A stretch of DNA of 64,000 bases from Aristolochia californica (taxonomy: Eukaryota > Streptophyta > Magnoliopsida > Piperales > Aristolochiaceae): NCBI GenBank assembly GCA_029961685.1, contig JARWKL010000009.1, forward strand, positions 28,273,208 to 28,337,207, read 5' to 3'. Position 1 is the first letter of the stretch. Each line of letters opens with the position of its first letter. A program made the translations under genes and the position numbers. The notes below the pieces were generated by a model, which saw only the letters and a list, made by a program, of their open reading frames with translations, did no database searches and was not told the origin of the DNA. Shown one piece after another: positions 1 through 9,732 of this stretch.

Positions 1-2
1 CA

Positions 3-152
3 GAGTCATTATTTAGTGTTGGTGGTAGAGTAATAGACTCATATCGTTCTTCTTTGGTACCAAATACATTTCAAACTTTGATTTGTCGTAGTGATTGGGT
101 TCAGACTCTTCACAGTATAAAGAAAAATCAAAAGGTGAATTTCTTTGATTAA
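3..152 (+). pseudogene. hAT transposase C-terminal end (partial, runs off window)
   Basis: An open frame from base 3 to a TAA at 150-152 encodes the C-terminal dimerisation segment of Ac/hAT transposases: ESLFSVGGRVIDSYRSSL followed by an I-C-x-x-D-W block. In this family the segment mediates dimerisation and lies at the end of the protein, which fits the stop. The rest of the protein lies left of the window, so I cannot tell whether the full gene is intact. About 880 bp further on is a terminal inverted repeat that could be the 3' end of the same element. Family assignment is firm; activity is unknown. Confidence 0.85.
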
Positions 153-1031
153 TTATTTATTACGATATTTTTTAGTTTTATTTATTAAAATTTTGTTTGA
201 TTACAGCCTGATAAAAAGAGTGCAGAGATAATGCTACCAGTTACATGATTTTTCATGTTTTTCTCATCATGGTAATTTTAATATTTTTAACGACATTAAG
301 TAACTAGTAGTGGAAGAGTATTTTTTTATCTGACAATAACTAATTTTATTTTTTTGTTTTTATCATAGGTGGAGATTTTGGTCAAGCAAGGACGTATATT
401 ATTTTCTAGCATGAAAAGAAATAACTATAGTTTGTAAATTTATAATGGATTTATAGTTTTTATTTGGGTGATTGTAAAAATATAGTGATATTTCATTTAA
501 TTTTGTTGTGTTTGATTATTGTATGGAATTTATTTATAATATTATGCAGTGTATGGAGTGTTTAGACTATTTTATGGAGTGTATAAACAATTTCTTGGAG
601 TGTTTATGAAATGTATAAATAATTTTATGGAGTATTTATGCAGGTATTATGTATGTTGATTATGCCCAATTTTAAATAGAGGTCATGTCAAATTTTATAC
701 AGGTATTATATATATAGATTATGCTTAATTTTAAGTAGAGGTTATGCCCAATCTTATACATGTATTATATATATAGGTTATGGCCAATTTTATGTAGAGG
801 TCATGCCCAATTTTATGTAAAATGTATGCATAATTTTATATATATTTTATTTGATATATATTTTTTGAAAAGTTTTAAATGTATGTTGAGGCTCGAGTTT
901 GGCTCAAAGCTCGGCTCGAATTCGGTGGGCTCGAGATGAGGCTCAGCTCGAAGCTCGATTCGAAATATTTAAATCAAACTCGACTCAAATATAGGCAGGT
1001 TCGGGCTCAGCTCGATTCGATACCACCCCTA
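153..1031 (+). mobile_element. 3' non-coding arm and terminus of the hAT element
   Basis: AT-rich DNA follows the transposase stop, with short repeated phrases (variants of tatggagtgt and ggttatgcccaatttta). From about 880 to 1031 there is a subterminal zone rich in GCTCGA and GAGCTC words. It ends in tcgataccaccccta at 1017-1031, the reverse complement of the taggggtgg(c/t)atcga terminus seen elsewhere in the window. I infer that 1031 is the right end of the element. A second, truncated copy of this arm lies at about 4562-5116. Confidence 0.65.
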
Positions 1032-1720
1032 GTCATGAAGATGTTTGGAGGGAAGATCCATGTGGAGAATTGAACTTCCCAATTGACAGCTATAAAGACT
1101 TATGGTACCATCTTAATTCATTGGGTGGGGCATTTGTTAATGAACCATTTGCTAGTACAACTTTGAAGTTCAAGGCCCACATGATTGAACAATCGGCACA
1201 TGGGTATCCTCACATTGAGGTAAATATAAAGTATTTATCATTTGTTATTTTTTACACGTATTTTAAAATTGTTATGATTTTTTTTATCATTATGTTCTAG
1301 GTTTATTTTGCAAAGAAAAATTTTGATGCATATTTACTGAAAATGTTGAGAATGTTAGTAAACAAGCGGTTTGATATACAACGGGGCAGAAGTAATTCGT
1401 ACGAATATGTGAGGTATATCAGTTCAAAATTTCAATTATATTTTGTAAATTTAGATTATCATTTTAAACTATTCTTATATGTTAAAAATTTATATGCCAC
1501 CTTTCTAAGACACCATGAGGATCTCTTCCTACGTGTACATCACAGCTAGAGGCCAAGTAGGGCCATACTCAAGAGGAGGTGTAGTCTCTTAAAGATGGTT
1601 GAAAGGATTATATTTATTAGTTACATGGTATAAAGTCTAAGTATGATGAAATCCCATTAGTCATTCTTTTAGTTGCTCCATTGGTGCCCCTCTTGATTGA
1701 TGTGTTCTTATATATTATAT
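1032..1720 (+). other. Unrecognised split coding fragment
   Basis: Two open segments look like neighbouring exons. One runs from about 1035 to 1219 and has a peptide rich in aromatic and charged residues (DSYKDLWYHLNSLGG). The next runs from about 1301 to 1410. Between them are a GT-containing donor (gag|gtaaat near 1219) and a TTCTAG acceptor near 1300. Further open pieces continue to about 1720 with stops. I do not recognise the family. Given the surroundings it is most likely part of an unidentified transposon or a decayed host gene. Confidence 0.3.
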
Positions 1721-2334
1721 AGTTAATATACTAGACATTTTGTATGTAATTTTCACTTATTATTCATAAATAAAGAAATTTTGTTTTAGTGTATTATATT
1801 TTTATCATATACAATTTTAATAAAAAAATTAACTTTTAAAATATGTACATTCTGCTAGCAAAAATTCCTTTGCCAGGAGGTGCATTTGTTTCTTAAAATA
1901 TTATATTTTTTTATTGGGGATAACTGAGTTTTTGTTGCTAAAAGTAATAACTTTTGCTAGCAAAAATATGATTTCGTTAGCAGAGAATTTTATTTTCACT
2001 AGCAGAGAATTTAGTCTTTGCCAAATAAATTTTAATTTTATTGCAAAGATTGAAAATCTTAGTTAGTACAATCCAATTTAAAAAGTTATACTAATTCATA
2101 ATATATCGGTGATTGGCCTTTCAACAATATTTGTATGTTTAGTTTTCTCCTTTCAATGTAACAGATGATTTTATTTTGATGAAAACATCTAAAATGAATA
2201 TAATAGTGTGGTTTTTTATTTTATATTATCTTAGATTTTTTTTTTATTAATTTTAAAGATGTTATCTATAATTTATTAAAATTTATTTTACCTATATATA
2301 TTTAGGTAACTAAAATAAGTACATACATGCTATA

Positions 2335-2519
2335 ATTTTACATTCAACCTTGTAGTCCAAGACATACTTTCTTTGAGATAACACTATCCCATACGTGGAC
2401 TGAGGAATCTCAATGTCTAGAAAATATTTAAGAAGTCCAAGATCTTTGGTTCTAAATTCATAACATATCATATTTTTGACTTCTAGTATGTTATTCGCAT
2501 CATTGCTAGTTAAATACAT
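2335..2519 (-). pseudogene. Ty1/copia reverse transcriptase scrap
   Basis: The reverse strand encodes EFRTKDLGLLKYFLDIEI and then LSQRKYVLD, the conserved block after the YVDD motif of copia reverse transcriptases. Only about 60 residues remain, without the catalytic motif, LTRs or neighbouring domains. It is an orphan fragment. The same block is found in the two larger copia elements in this window. Confidence 0.75.
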
Positions 2520-2691
2520 GATAAATAATTAAGATAACATCATTATATCATCTTAATAAAAATTAAACACTTTAATTATATATTTTTTAAAAATATATTT
2601 TAATATTTTACTCAAATAATTAAAAAAATACAATTATTGTTTTTTTCCTCACACGTGAGAGAGGATTAAGGGGAGGGGAGGTCCTCCCCTG

Positions 2692-4027
2692 TAGGGGTGG
2701 CTTCGAACCGAGTCGGCTCGCGAGCGGCTCGAGTTCGGCTCGGTTCGATTCGTTGTCTATCAAGCTGAAATACCGAAATCAGCTCGTTTACCTTAACAAT
2801 CCGAGCTCGACCGAAGCCAGGTTTGGTTCGTCGGCTTGCGAGCCGGCTTGAGGTGAGTTGGATCGGTATCAGGATCAGGAGCGAGAGCGGGATCAAGAGC
2901 GAGGGGTGGAAAATTTTTTCCTCCCCTCATCACCGCCGAGCCCCTCCCTTCGGCTGTTATCGCCGCCTCTACCGTCGTCGCAGCTGTTCGTCGGCCGTCT
3001 CTACCGCCATTGCAGCTGCTCGTCGGCCACCTCTGTAGCCGTCCATTTGATTTCTTCCTCTCCTCGTCGTCGCCTCTGTTTTTGTCGCCGCCGCTTCCAT
3101 CACCGCCGCCTCTATCGTAGCCGTCATCCCCAACGACAGGTCCTCCCCGGCGTCGTAACCCCCTTCCCTCCGAGTCGTCTCGGCGAAAAACCAGAACCTA
3201 AGTTCAGGGGAGAAATTAGGGGAGAAATAATCTCCCCCCACTCCGGGCAAAGATGATCTTGCACGATTAGGGGAGAAATAATCTCCCCCCTCTCCCGCGC
3301 GAAGATGATCTCGCTCGTGCGAGATCATAAAGTAAAAAAAAAAACTTTTTCCTCTTGAAAAAATTTAAAATAAATTTTATAGAAATAAGTTTCTATAAAC
3401 TATTAGTGTCTCATGTTTTTTAAAATATTTTTCTAACTGAATTTTTTTATTAAAAATCATATAATTTTCTAAGTAAGATTTTCGTACCAAGAAGGGGTAG
3501 AAAACTGTATAGAAAAATTTTGAATAAGTATTTAACAGTTGATGATGTAATACTTTTAGCATGAAGCAATTTTCATTGCAATTTTGTGTTTGATATTTTA
3601 TTTAATTAAAAATTTATCGATAACTATAATAATATATTAGATTGATTCTTAATTTTTATTTATTTCCCTAGAAGAGACAATAAAAGGTCCATTTAACTTT
3701 CCTAAGAAAATTTTAAAATATTTCTTGTAATTTTCTAATAAGTCACTAATAGTAATAATATTTTATTTAAATGTCTTTTTGGGAATATGTATCATAGGAA
3801 AAATATTTTTAGTTTTTCTTAGAATATAAATTTTCATCTAGGGGCACTAAGGAGGCCATAACAGATTCAAAAATTACAAAACAAGCTAGACAGCAATTGG
3901 AGTAAAAAAGATTAATATTGGCGCATTTTAATCCATTATTGAAATTCAATCTTGAACCTCCCCTATCATTATATTTTTTTAAAATGCATGCATAATTTTA
4001 TATATAATTTATTCAAAGCCACCCCTA
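2692..4027. mobile_element. Possible non-autonomous hAT element
   Basis: taggggtggcttcga at 2692-2706 faces tcaaagccaccccta at 4013-4027, so the ends are inverted repeats differing at one base, and they match the terminus at 1017-1031. The left subterminal part (2700-2880) is full of GGCTCG/CGAGC words, like the hAT arm. The middle carries a GC-rich, Arg/Ser-rich segment of no recognisable coding value (2900-3300) and then AT-rich DNA. I could not find an 8-bp target duplication, so the two ends may belong to different insertions. Confidence 0.4.
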
Positions 4028-4560
4028 CGTGCGAGATCATAAACAAGGAAAAAAAAAATTCTTTATCCCTTCCTCATGGCTCTTAAAGAAATTAAAAAAA
4101 ATACTTTAGTAGAAACACGTTTCTAGAGACTATTAGTGGTTTTTTCAATAAATGTTGAAAATACATTTTTAGTAGAAATATAGGGACCATTAGTGCCTCA
4201 TGTTTTTTCAAAATATTTTTCTAATTATAAATTATTTTTAAAAAATCATATAATTTTCTAAGTAAGATTTTCTTGCCAAGATGCGTTAGAAAACCATATA
4301 GAAAATTTTTGAATAAATATTTGACAGTTAATGATATAATACTTTGAGCATGAGGCAATTTTCATAACAATTTTGTGTTTGACATTTTATGTGATTAAAA
4401 ATTTATTGATAAGTATAATAATATATTAGATTAATTATTATTTTTTATTTATTTCCTTAGAAAAGACAATAAGAGGTCCATTTAACTTTCCTAAGAAAAA
4501 TTTAAAATATTTTTTGTAATTTTCTAGTAAGTCTCTAATTGTAATAGGATTTTATTTAAA
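3300..4560. repeat. Direct duplication of an AT-rich block (about 3304-3790 and 4028-4560)
   Basis: Both blocks begin with cgtgcgagatcataaa and continue through the same landmarks in the same order: tttctataaactattagtg versus tttctagagactattagtg, then catataattttctaagtaag, then aagcaattttcat versus aggcaattttcat. They are diverged copies in direct orientation. No coding sense is visible. The second copy starts right at the hAT-type terminus at 4027. Confidence 0.7.
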
Positions 4561-4561
4561 G

Positions 4562-5116
4562 AATTTATAGTTTTTATTTGGGTGATTATAAATTGATAGT
4601 GATATTTCATTTAATTTTGTTATGTTTAATTATTGTATGGAGTTTATTTATAATGTTATGCAGTGTATGGAGTGTTTAGACTATTTTATAGAGTGTATAA
4701 ACAATTTCATAGAGTGTTTATGGAATGTATAGACAATTTTATGGAGTGTTTATACAGGTTTTATGTATATTGCTTATGCCCAATTTTTAAGTAGAGGTCA
4801 TGCCGAATCTTATACAAGTATTATATATATAAATTATGCTCAATTTAAGTAGAAGTTATACCTAATCTTATACACGTATTATATATATAGGTTATACCCA
4901 ATTTTATGTAGAGGTCATGCCCAATTTTATGTAAAATATATGTATAATTTTATATATATTTTATTCGATATATATTTTTTGAAAAGTTTTAAATGTATGT
5001 TGAGGCTCAAGCTCAGTTCGAACTCATTGGGCTTGAGCTCGATAATAATTTTAGGTTCGAGGTGAAGAGCGGCTCAAAATATTTAAATGAAACTCGATTC
5101 AAAAATAAGCAGGTTG
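4562..5116 (+). repeat. Truncated second copy of the hAT 3' arm
   Basis: This stretch repeats the order of landmarks at 445-985: tttatagtttttatttgggtg, then gcagtgtatggagtgtttag, then ttatgtagaggtcatgccca, then a GCTCGA-rich tail. It stops before the terminal taccacccct, so the terminus has been lost. It is in the same orientation as the first copy. Confidence 0.7.
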
Positions 5117-5545
5117 GAACCTTGGCTAAGAGGGAGAGGAAAGAGAAAGTCCCCATCCCGGAGGAGAGGGCAAGGGGAGTACCTCCTTTTCGTATTTTCA
5201 TATTGAGGTTGGTTAGATGTCTTAATTTTTAGTAAGTCATTATTCTAGTGGACAACTAAGGTACCCCTTCCCTATCATTGCTTTAGCCCATGACCAATTC
5301 CAACCCTTTCTTCTTCGCATGACAGTGAGAAGGGAAGGGAAGACAGTTCCTCCCTTCCCTTCAAAGCGTCTCTCCTGTTGCGGAAAAAAACCGACTGGGT
5401 GGGAACTTAAAAGACTCTCCTATCATGTCTTTCTTCATCGGCACTTCTCCTCCTTCCTTGCGTCAAAGAGAAAAGCTTCCCCTTTTTAAGTTTGAGCCTT
5501 CAATCTTCCATCTCGTTCGTGTTGAAGTGAGATGTAGACTGTAGT

Positions 5546-5706
5546 CTGGTTTAATTTGCTGTAAGAGTTACGAGTGACGATGAAACTCCCGCTACATTAA
5601 ATTCCAGCTAATTATTTACGAAAAACTTCAGCTAGTTTGGTGTAATTTGCTGTAAGAGTTTCGAGGGACGGTGAAAAACTCCCGTTACATTAAATTCCAG
5701 CTAATT
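5546..5706. repeat. Imperfect direct repeat upstream of the MCTP gene
   Basis: Two copies of about 69 bp (5546-5613 and 5637-5706) share taatttgctgtaagagtt and ttaaattccagctaatt at their two ends, with a few substitutions between. They are 91 bp apart, start to start. They lie about 400 bp before the likely MCTP transcribed region, so they may be promoter elements or only a local duplication. Confidence 0.6.
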
Positions 5707-7410
5707 CGGGCTGCAATTTGTTGCAGAATAAAACCCCTATTTCCTTCTTCGGAAGAAAAAAACACAAATTTTACGACGGGGGTTTTGTGGTGGTGGTGCC
5801 ACCATTAAAGTGATATTCTAAGCGTTGTCAGCCGAAAGGTCAGTAACGCGAGAAAATCAAAAGATCGCGAAACGGTTGATGGCTGCGAGATATTGGTCGC
5901 ACCTCTCTGGCCACGGGGCCAGATTCGCCGGAATTTTTTTCCTTTTAAATTACGACAACGGTCTCCACACGTGCGAGGCCCGACCACAGTCGTCCAATGT
6001 GTGCCTTGGGTTCTCTGTAAAAGAGCAAAGGTGTAGGTTCTGTGCATCTCTCTGTTGGTTCTGGTTTCAGATCTCGAAGCGCTTCTCTTTCCCTTTTCCT
6101 TCTCCTTATTTGTCTATTTTCATTTTTCCTACAGATTCACCCTCTTGCAAGGGCGAACAACAGGAGAAAGAAAATAGATAAACCGAGAAAGGCAATACTC
6201 CATTGCTTCATCATCTGGACCTAGATCAAAGATCTAGGGTTTCCGTAGTAGTACTTTCGCTGTTTCACACTCCCTCGCATTTTCTTCTTACAGGTTCGGA
6301 TGTTCTGTTTTTTAAAATTGATGTTTTAAGTTTGTTTTTTCCACTTGAAAACTTGGGAGTTTGTGGCATTTTCCACTGCCATAGCACTCTGGTGGTTCCG
6401 AGGCTTTGAATCTGTGAAACGTTTTCGGAAGTTGGTAAACACGGTTTTTTTTTTTGTTTTTTGGCAAATCGAGCTTCTCGCCATGGCGTGATTATGTTGC
6501 ATTCTTGACTCCCTGTGGCTACTCTGAACTCTTAAACGGACTCTTCCAAGCTTTTAAACGCTGCGGAAGTTGTTTTAAAATGCTTTCACTTTTTATTTTG
6601 TTCTTATGTATGTCTGTTGAAGCCAAAAGATGCCTTCTGTTTCATATTAACTGCAAAAAGTTTCAGGATTCTTGATTGATTTGTTTATGGTTGGGAAGAT
6701 TTTTCTAACCAGTGCCATCTGCTGTATCTTTCAGATAAATGAGCGTGTTTGTATCTCGGAATCTCGGTGGTAGCTGCGTCCTGTCTTCCCTCGTCCGGTG
6801 AAGATCGTGGAAAATTTATTGCTTACTCGTTCTTTGTGCTTTTTGGTTGAGGAAGTTTATAGCCTGAACTACGATTTGATGTTGGAGAATTCTTTTTTCT
6901 GTTCCTACTCGGTTTCATTGGTTCTCAAAACACTTGCTGTTCCGTCGACCTAGAAGTTTCCGAGAGTTACTTTCCTCTTGATGGAATAGAATATTCACGA
7001 TTTTAGTTCTTATCTCGAGTGTTGGTAGTTCAAGGTTCGAGTAAAGTGGCCTTTTTCTTCACCACTGGGTTCTACATCTTCTAAACCGTCTGGTGTCTCT
7101 TGATCCGCCATCCTGTATGTGTGACGTGTTACCTTACTTCCTACTTCCGCGATACCTTGGTTGCTTTTATATCTCCGATCATCAGGCAAAATTAGAAAAT
7201 CCGTTTGGGTTTTGTATCCAACTCATCTTGGAGTCCATATATTCCATGGTTTGAAATTCCAACGGTTCTCTAAATCGTGATTCCGAAGTCAGGGGGTTGA
7301 AGATTTCGAGTATTTAGGTTTGGGAGCATTGCAACTTCACACATTTTTTGCTCCATCAAGTTAACCTTGCCCCACCGTCTGAAATCCTCTGCATTTAGCT
7401 TCTAATAAAG
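5707..7410 (+). promoter_or_regulatory. Promoter and long 5' leader region of the MCTP gene
   Basis: No protein-coding gene is visible here. The sequence changes from AT-rich repeats to balanced composition near 5800. It has CT-rich leader-like DNA at 6030-6130 (ctctttcccttttccttctcc) and several in-frame stops before the ATG at 7411. Genes of this family often carry a 5'-leader intron, and T-rich stretches between 6300 and 7390 fit one. I could not fix the transcription start or the splice sites. Confidence 0.45.
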
Positions 7411-9732
7411 ATGCAGCGTCCTCTCCCACCGGAGGACTACCGTTTGAAGGAGACCTCACCCCACCTTGGTGGTGGTGGAGTTGCTGGAGACAAGCTTACC
7501 AGCACATATGACCTTGTCGAGCAGATGCAATACCTCTATGTGCGTGTCGTAAAAGCCAGGGACCTCCCTGCGAAAGATATAACTGGAAGTTGCGATCCCT
7601 ACGTAGAAGTAAAGCTTGGTAATTACAAAGGCACTACCCGACATTTTGAAAAGAAGACTAACCCCGAGTGGAATCAGGTCTTTGCCTTCTCTAAGGACAG
7701 ACTCCAGTCATCCACGATTGAAGTCATGGTGAAGGATAAGGACTTGGTGAAGGATGATATCATAGGGCGCGTGATCTTTGATTTGAATGAAGTGCCAAAA
7801 CGGGTGCCTCCTGACAGCCCACTAGCCCCCCAATGGTACAGATTGGAAGACAGAAAAGGAGATAAGGTTAAAGGAGAGCTGATGTTGGCTGTTTGGATGG
7901 GCACCCAGGCCGATGAAGCTTTTCCGGAAGCATGGCATTCAGATGCTGCAACAGTTCACAGTGAAGGTCTTGCAAATATCCGATCAAAGGTATATCTCTC
8001 CCCAAAGCTTTGGTATGTAAGAGTTAATGTCATTGAGGCTCAGGATTTGCAACCTAGTGATAAAGGAAGATATCCTGAAGTTTTTGTCAAGGCCATCCTT
8101 GGGAATCAAGCGTTAAGAACTAGAATTTCTCCAAGTAGAAATATAAATCCAATGTGGAATGAGGATCTCATGTTTGTGGTTGCTGAACCATTTGAAGAGC
8201 ATTTGATATTGAGTGTGGAAGATAGGGTCGGACCAAACAAAGACGAAGTTTTGGGTAAATGTGTGATTCCCCTGCAGAACGTGGAGAGGAGGTTGGATTA
8301 TAAGCCTGTGAATACAAGGTGGTACAATCTTGAGAAGCATATTGTTGTGGAGGGGGAGAAGAAGAAGGATACCAAGTTTGCAAGTAGAATTCATTTAAGG
8401 ATCTGTTTGGATGGTGGATACCATGTGTTGGATGAGTCAACCCACTATACTAGTGATCTTCGGCCTACTGCAAAGCAGCTATGGAAGGCCAGTATTGGGG
8501 TTTTAGAACTAGGTATTTTGAATGCACAGGGCCTGTTGCCAATGAAGACGAAAGATGGGCGGGGGACAACAGATGCATACTGTGTTGCCAAATATGGGCA
8601 GAAATGGGTCCGGACGAGGACGATTATTGATAACTTCATGCCTAAGTGGAATGAGCAATACACTTGGGAGGTTTTTGATCCATGTACTGTTATCACAATT
8701 AGTGTTTTTGATAATTGCCATTTACATGGTGACAAAGCATCAGGGGCAAAGGATGCCAGGATTGGAAAGGTGAGGATTCGGCTTTCGACACTTGAAACTG
8801 ATAGGGTCTATACCCACTCATACCCGCTCTTGGTTTTGCATCCATCTGGGGTTAAGAAGATGGGGGAGCTCCAGCTGGCTGTGAGGTTTACTTGTTCATC
8901 TTTGCTTAATATGATGCATATATATTCTCAACCGTTGCTTCCCAAAATGCATTACCTTCATCCTTTATCTGTTACTCAGCTCGATAGTTTGAGGCACCAG
9001 GCAACTCTGATAGTCTCCATGAGGTTGAGCAGAGCGGAGCCGCCATTGAGGAAAGAGGTTGTGGAGTATATGTTGGATATGGATTCCCATATGTGGAGCA
9101 TGCGAAGAAGCAAAGCTAATTTTTTTAGAATTATGAGTGTATTGAGTGGTTTGATTGCGGTAGGGAGATGGTTTGACCAAATTTGCCATTGGAAGAACCC
9201 TTTGACGACCATTCTGATTCACATTCTCTTTTTGATTCTGGTTTTGTACCCAGAATTGATTCTACCTACAATTTTTCTCTATCTCTTTTTGATTGGGATC
9301 TGGTACTACCGATGGAGACCAAGACAACCTCCTCACATGGATGCAAGGCTTTCTCATGCGGAAACTGTTCATCCTGATGAACTGGACGAGGAGTTTGACA
9401 CTTTCCCAACATCTCGACCATCTGACATTGTTAGAATGAGATATGATCGATTGAGAAGTGTAGCTGGGAGGATACAAACTGTTGTTGGTGACTTGGCAAC
9501 ACAAGGGGAGAGGTTGCAGAGTCTGCTAAGCTGGCGGGACCCTAGGGCCACAGCCCTCTTCGTGACATTTTGCTTGATTGTTGCTATTGTTCTATATGTT
9601 ACACCATTCAGGGTGGTGGCTCTGCTCTCAGGGTTCTATGTTTTGCGGCATCCAAGATTCCGGCACAAACTTCCGTCGGTTCCTCTGAATTTCTTTAGAA
9701 GGCTGCCTGCTAGAACAGATAGCATGTTGTGA
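7411..9732 (+). CDS. MCTP/FTIP-type multiple C2 domain and transmembrane protein
   Basis: A single uninterrupted exon of 773 codons, intronless as is usual for this family. The N-terminus (MQRPLPPEDYRLKETSPHLGG) and the TSTYDLVEQMQYLYVRVVKA entry to the first C2 domain match the FTIP3/FTIP4 (MCTP3/4) clade. Three C2 domains are visible, at about residues 37-160, 200-310 and 360-480, each with the Asp-Pro-Y/W or NPxWNE landmarks of calcium/phospholipid-binding C2 folds. The PRT_C region at about 600-773 holds hydrophobic pairs near 605-640 and 710-745 and anchors the protein to the ER. Known relatives tether ER to plasma membrane at plasmodesmata and affect trafficking of mobile regulators such as FT and STM. 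The gene looks intact. The exact member of the clade is inferred. Confidence 0.95.
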   Translation: MQRPLPPEDYRLKETSPHLGGGGVAGDKLTSTYDLVEQMQYLYVRVVKARDLPAKDITGSCDPYVEVKLGNYKGTTRHFEKKTNPEWNQVFAFSKDRLQSSTIEVMVKDKDLVKDDIIGRVIFDLNEVPKRVPPDSPLAPQWYRLEDRKGDKVKGELMLAVWMGTQADEAFPEAWHSDAATVHSEGLANIRSKVYLSPKLWYVRVNVIEAQDLQPSDKGRYPEVFVKAILGNQALRTRISPSRNINPMWNEDLMFVVAEPFEEHLILSVEDRVGPNKDEVLGKCVIPLQNVERRLDYKPVNTRWYNLEKHIVVEGEKKKDTKFASRIHLRICLDGGYHVLDESTHYTSDLRPTAKQLWKASIGVLELGILNAQGLLPMKTKDGRGTTDAYCVAKYGQKWVRTRTIIDNFMPKWNEQYTWEVFDPCTVITISVFDNCHLHGDKASGAKDARIGKVRIRLSTLETDRVYTHSYPLLVLHPSGVKKMGELQLAVRFTCSSLLNMMHIYSQPLLPKMHYLHPLSVTQLDSLRHQATLIVSMRLSRAEPPLRKEVVEYMLDMDSHMWSMRRSKANFFRIMSVLSGLIAVGRWFDQICHWKNPLTTILIHILFLILVLYPELILPTIFLYLFLIGIWYYRWRPRQPPHMDARLSHAETVHPDELDEEFDTFPTSRPSDIVRMRYDRLRSVAGRIQTVVGDLATQGERLQSLLSWRDPRATALFVTFCLIVAIVLYVTPFRVVALLSGFYVLRHPRFRHKLPSVPLNFFRRLPARTDSML

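Noticed and set aside
2858..3328. Arg/Ser-rich frames in the GC-rich segment
   Set aside because: Simple codon-repeat composition (CGC/GCC/TCG runs), overlapping frames on both strands, inside a likely non-autonomous transposon.
7456..9551. Many antisense frames of 60-96 codons over the MCTP gene
   Set aside because: They are shadows of a long conserved coding exon.
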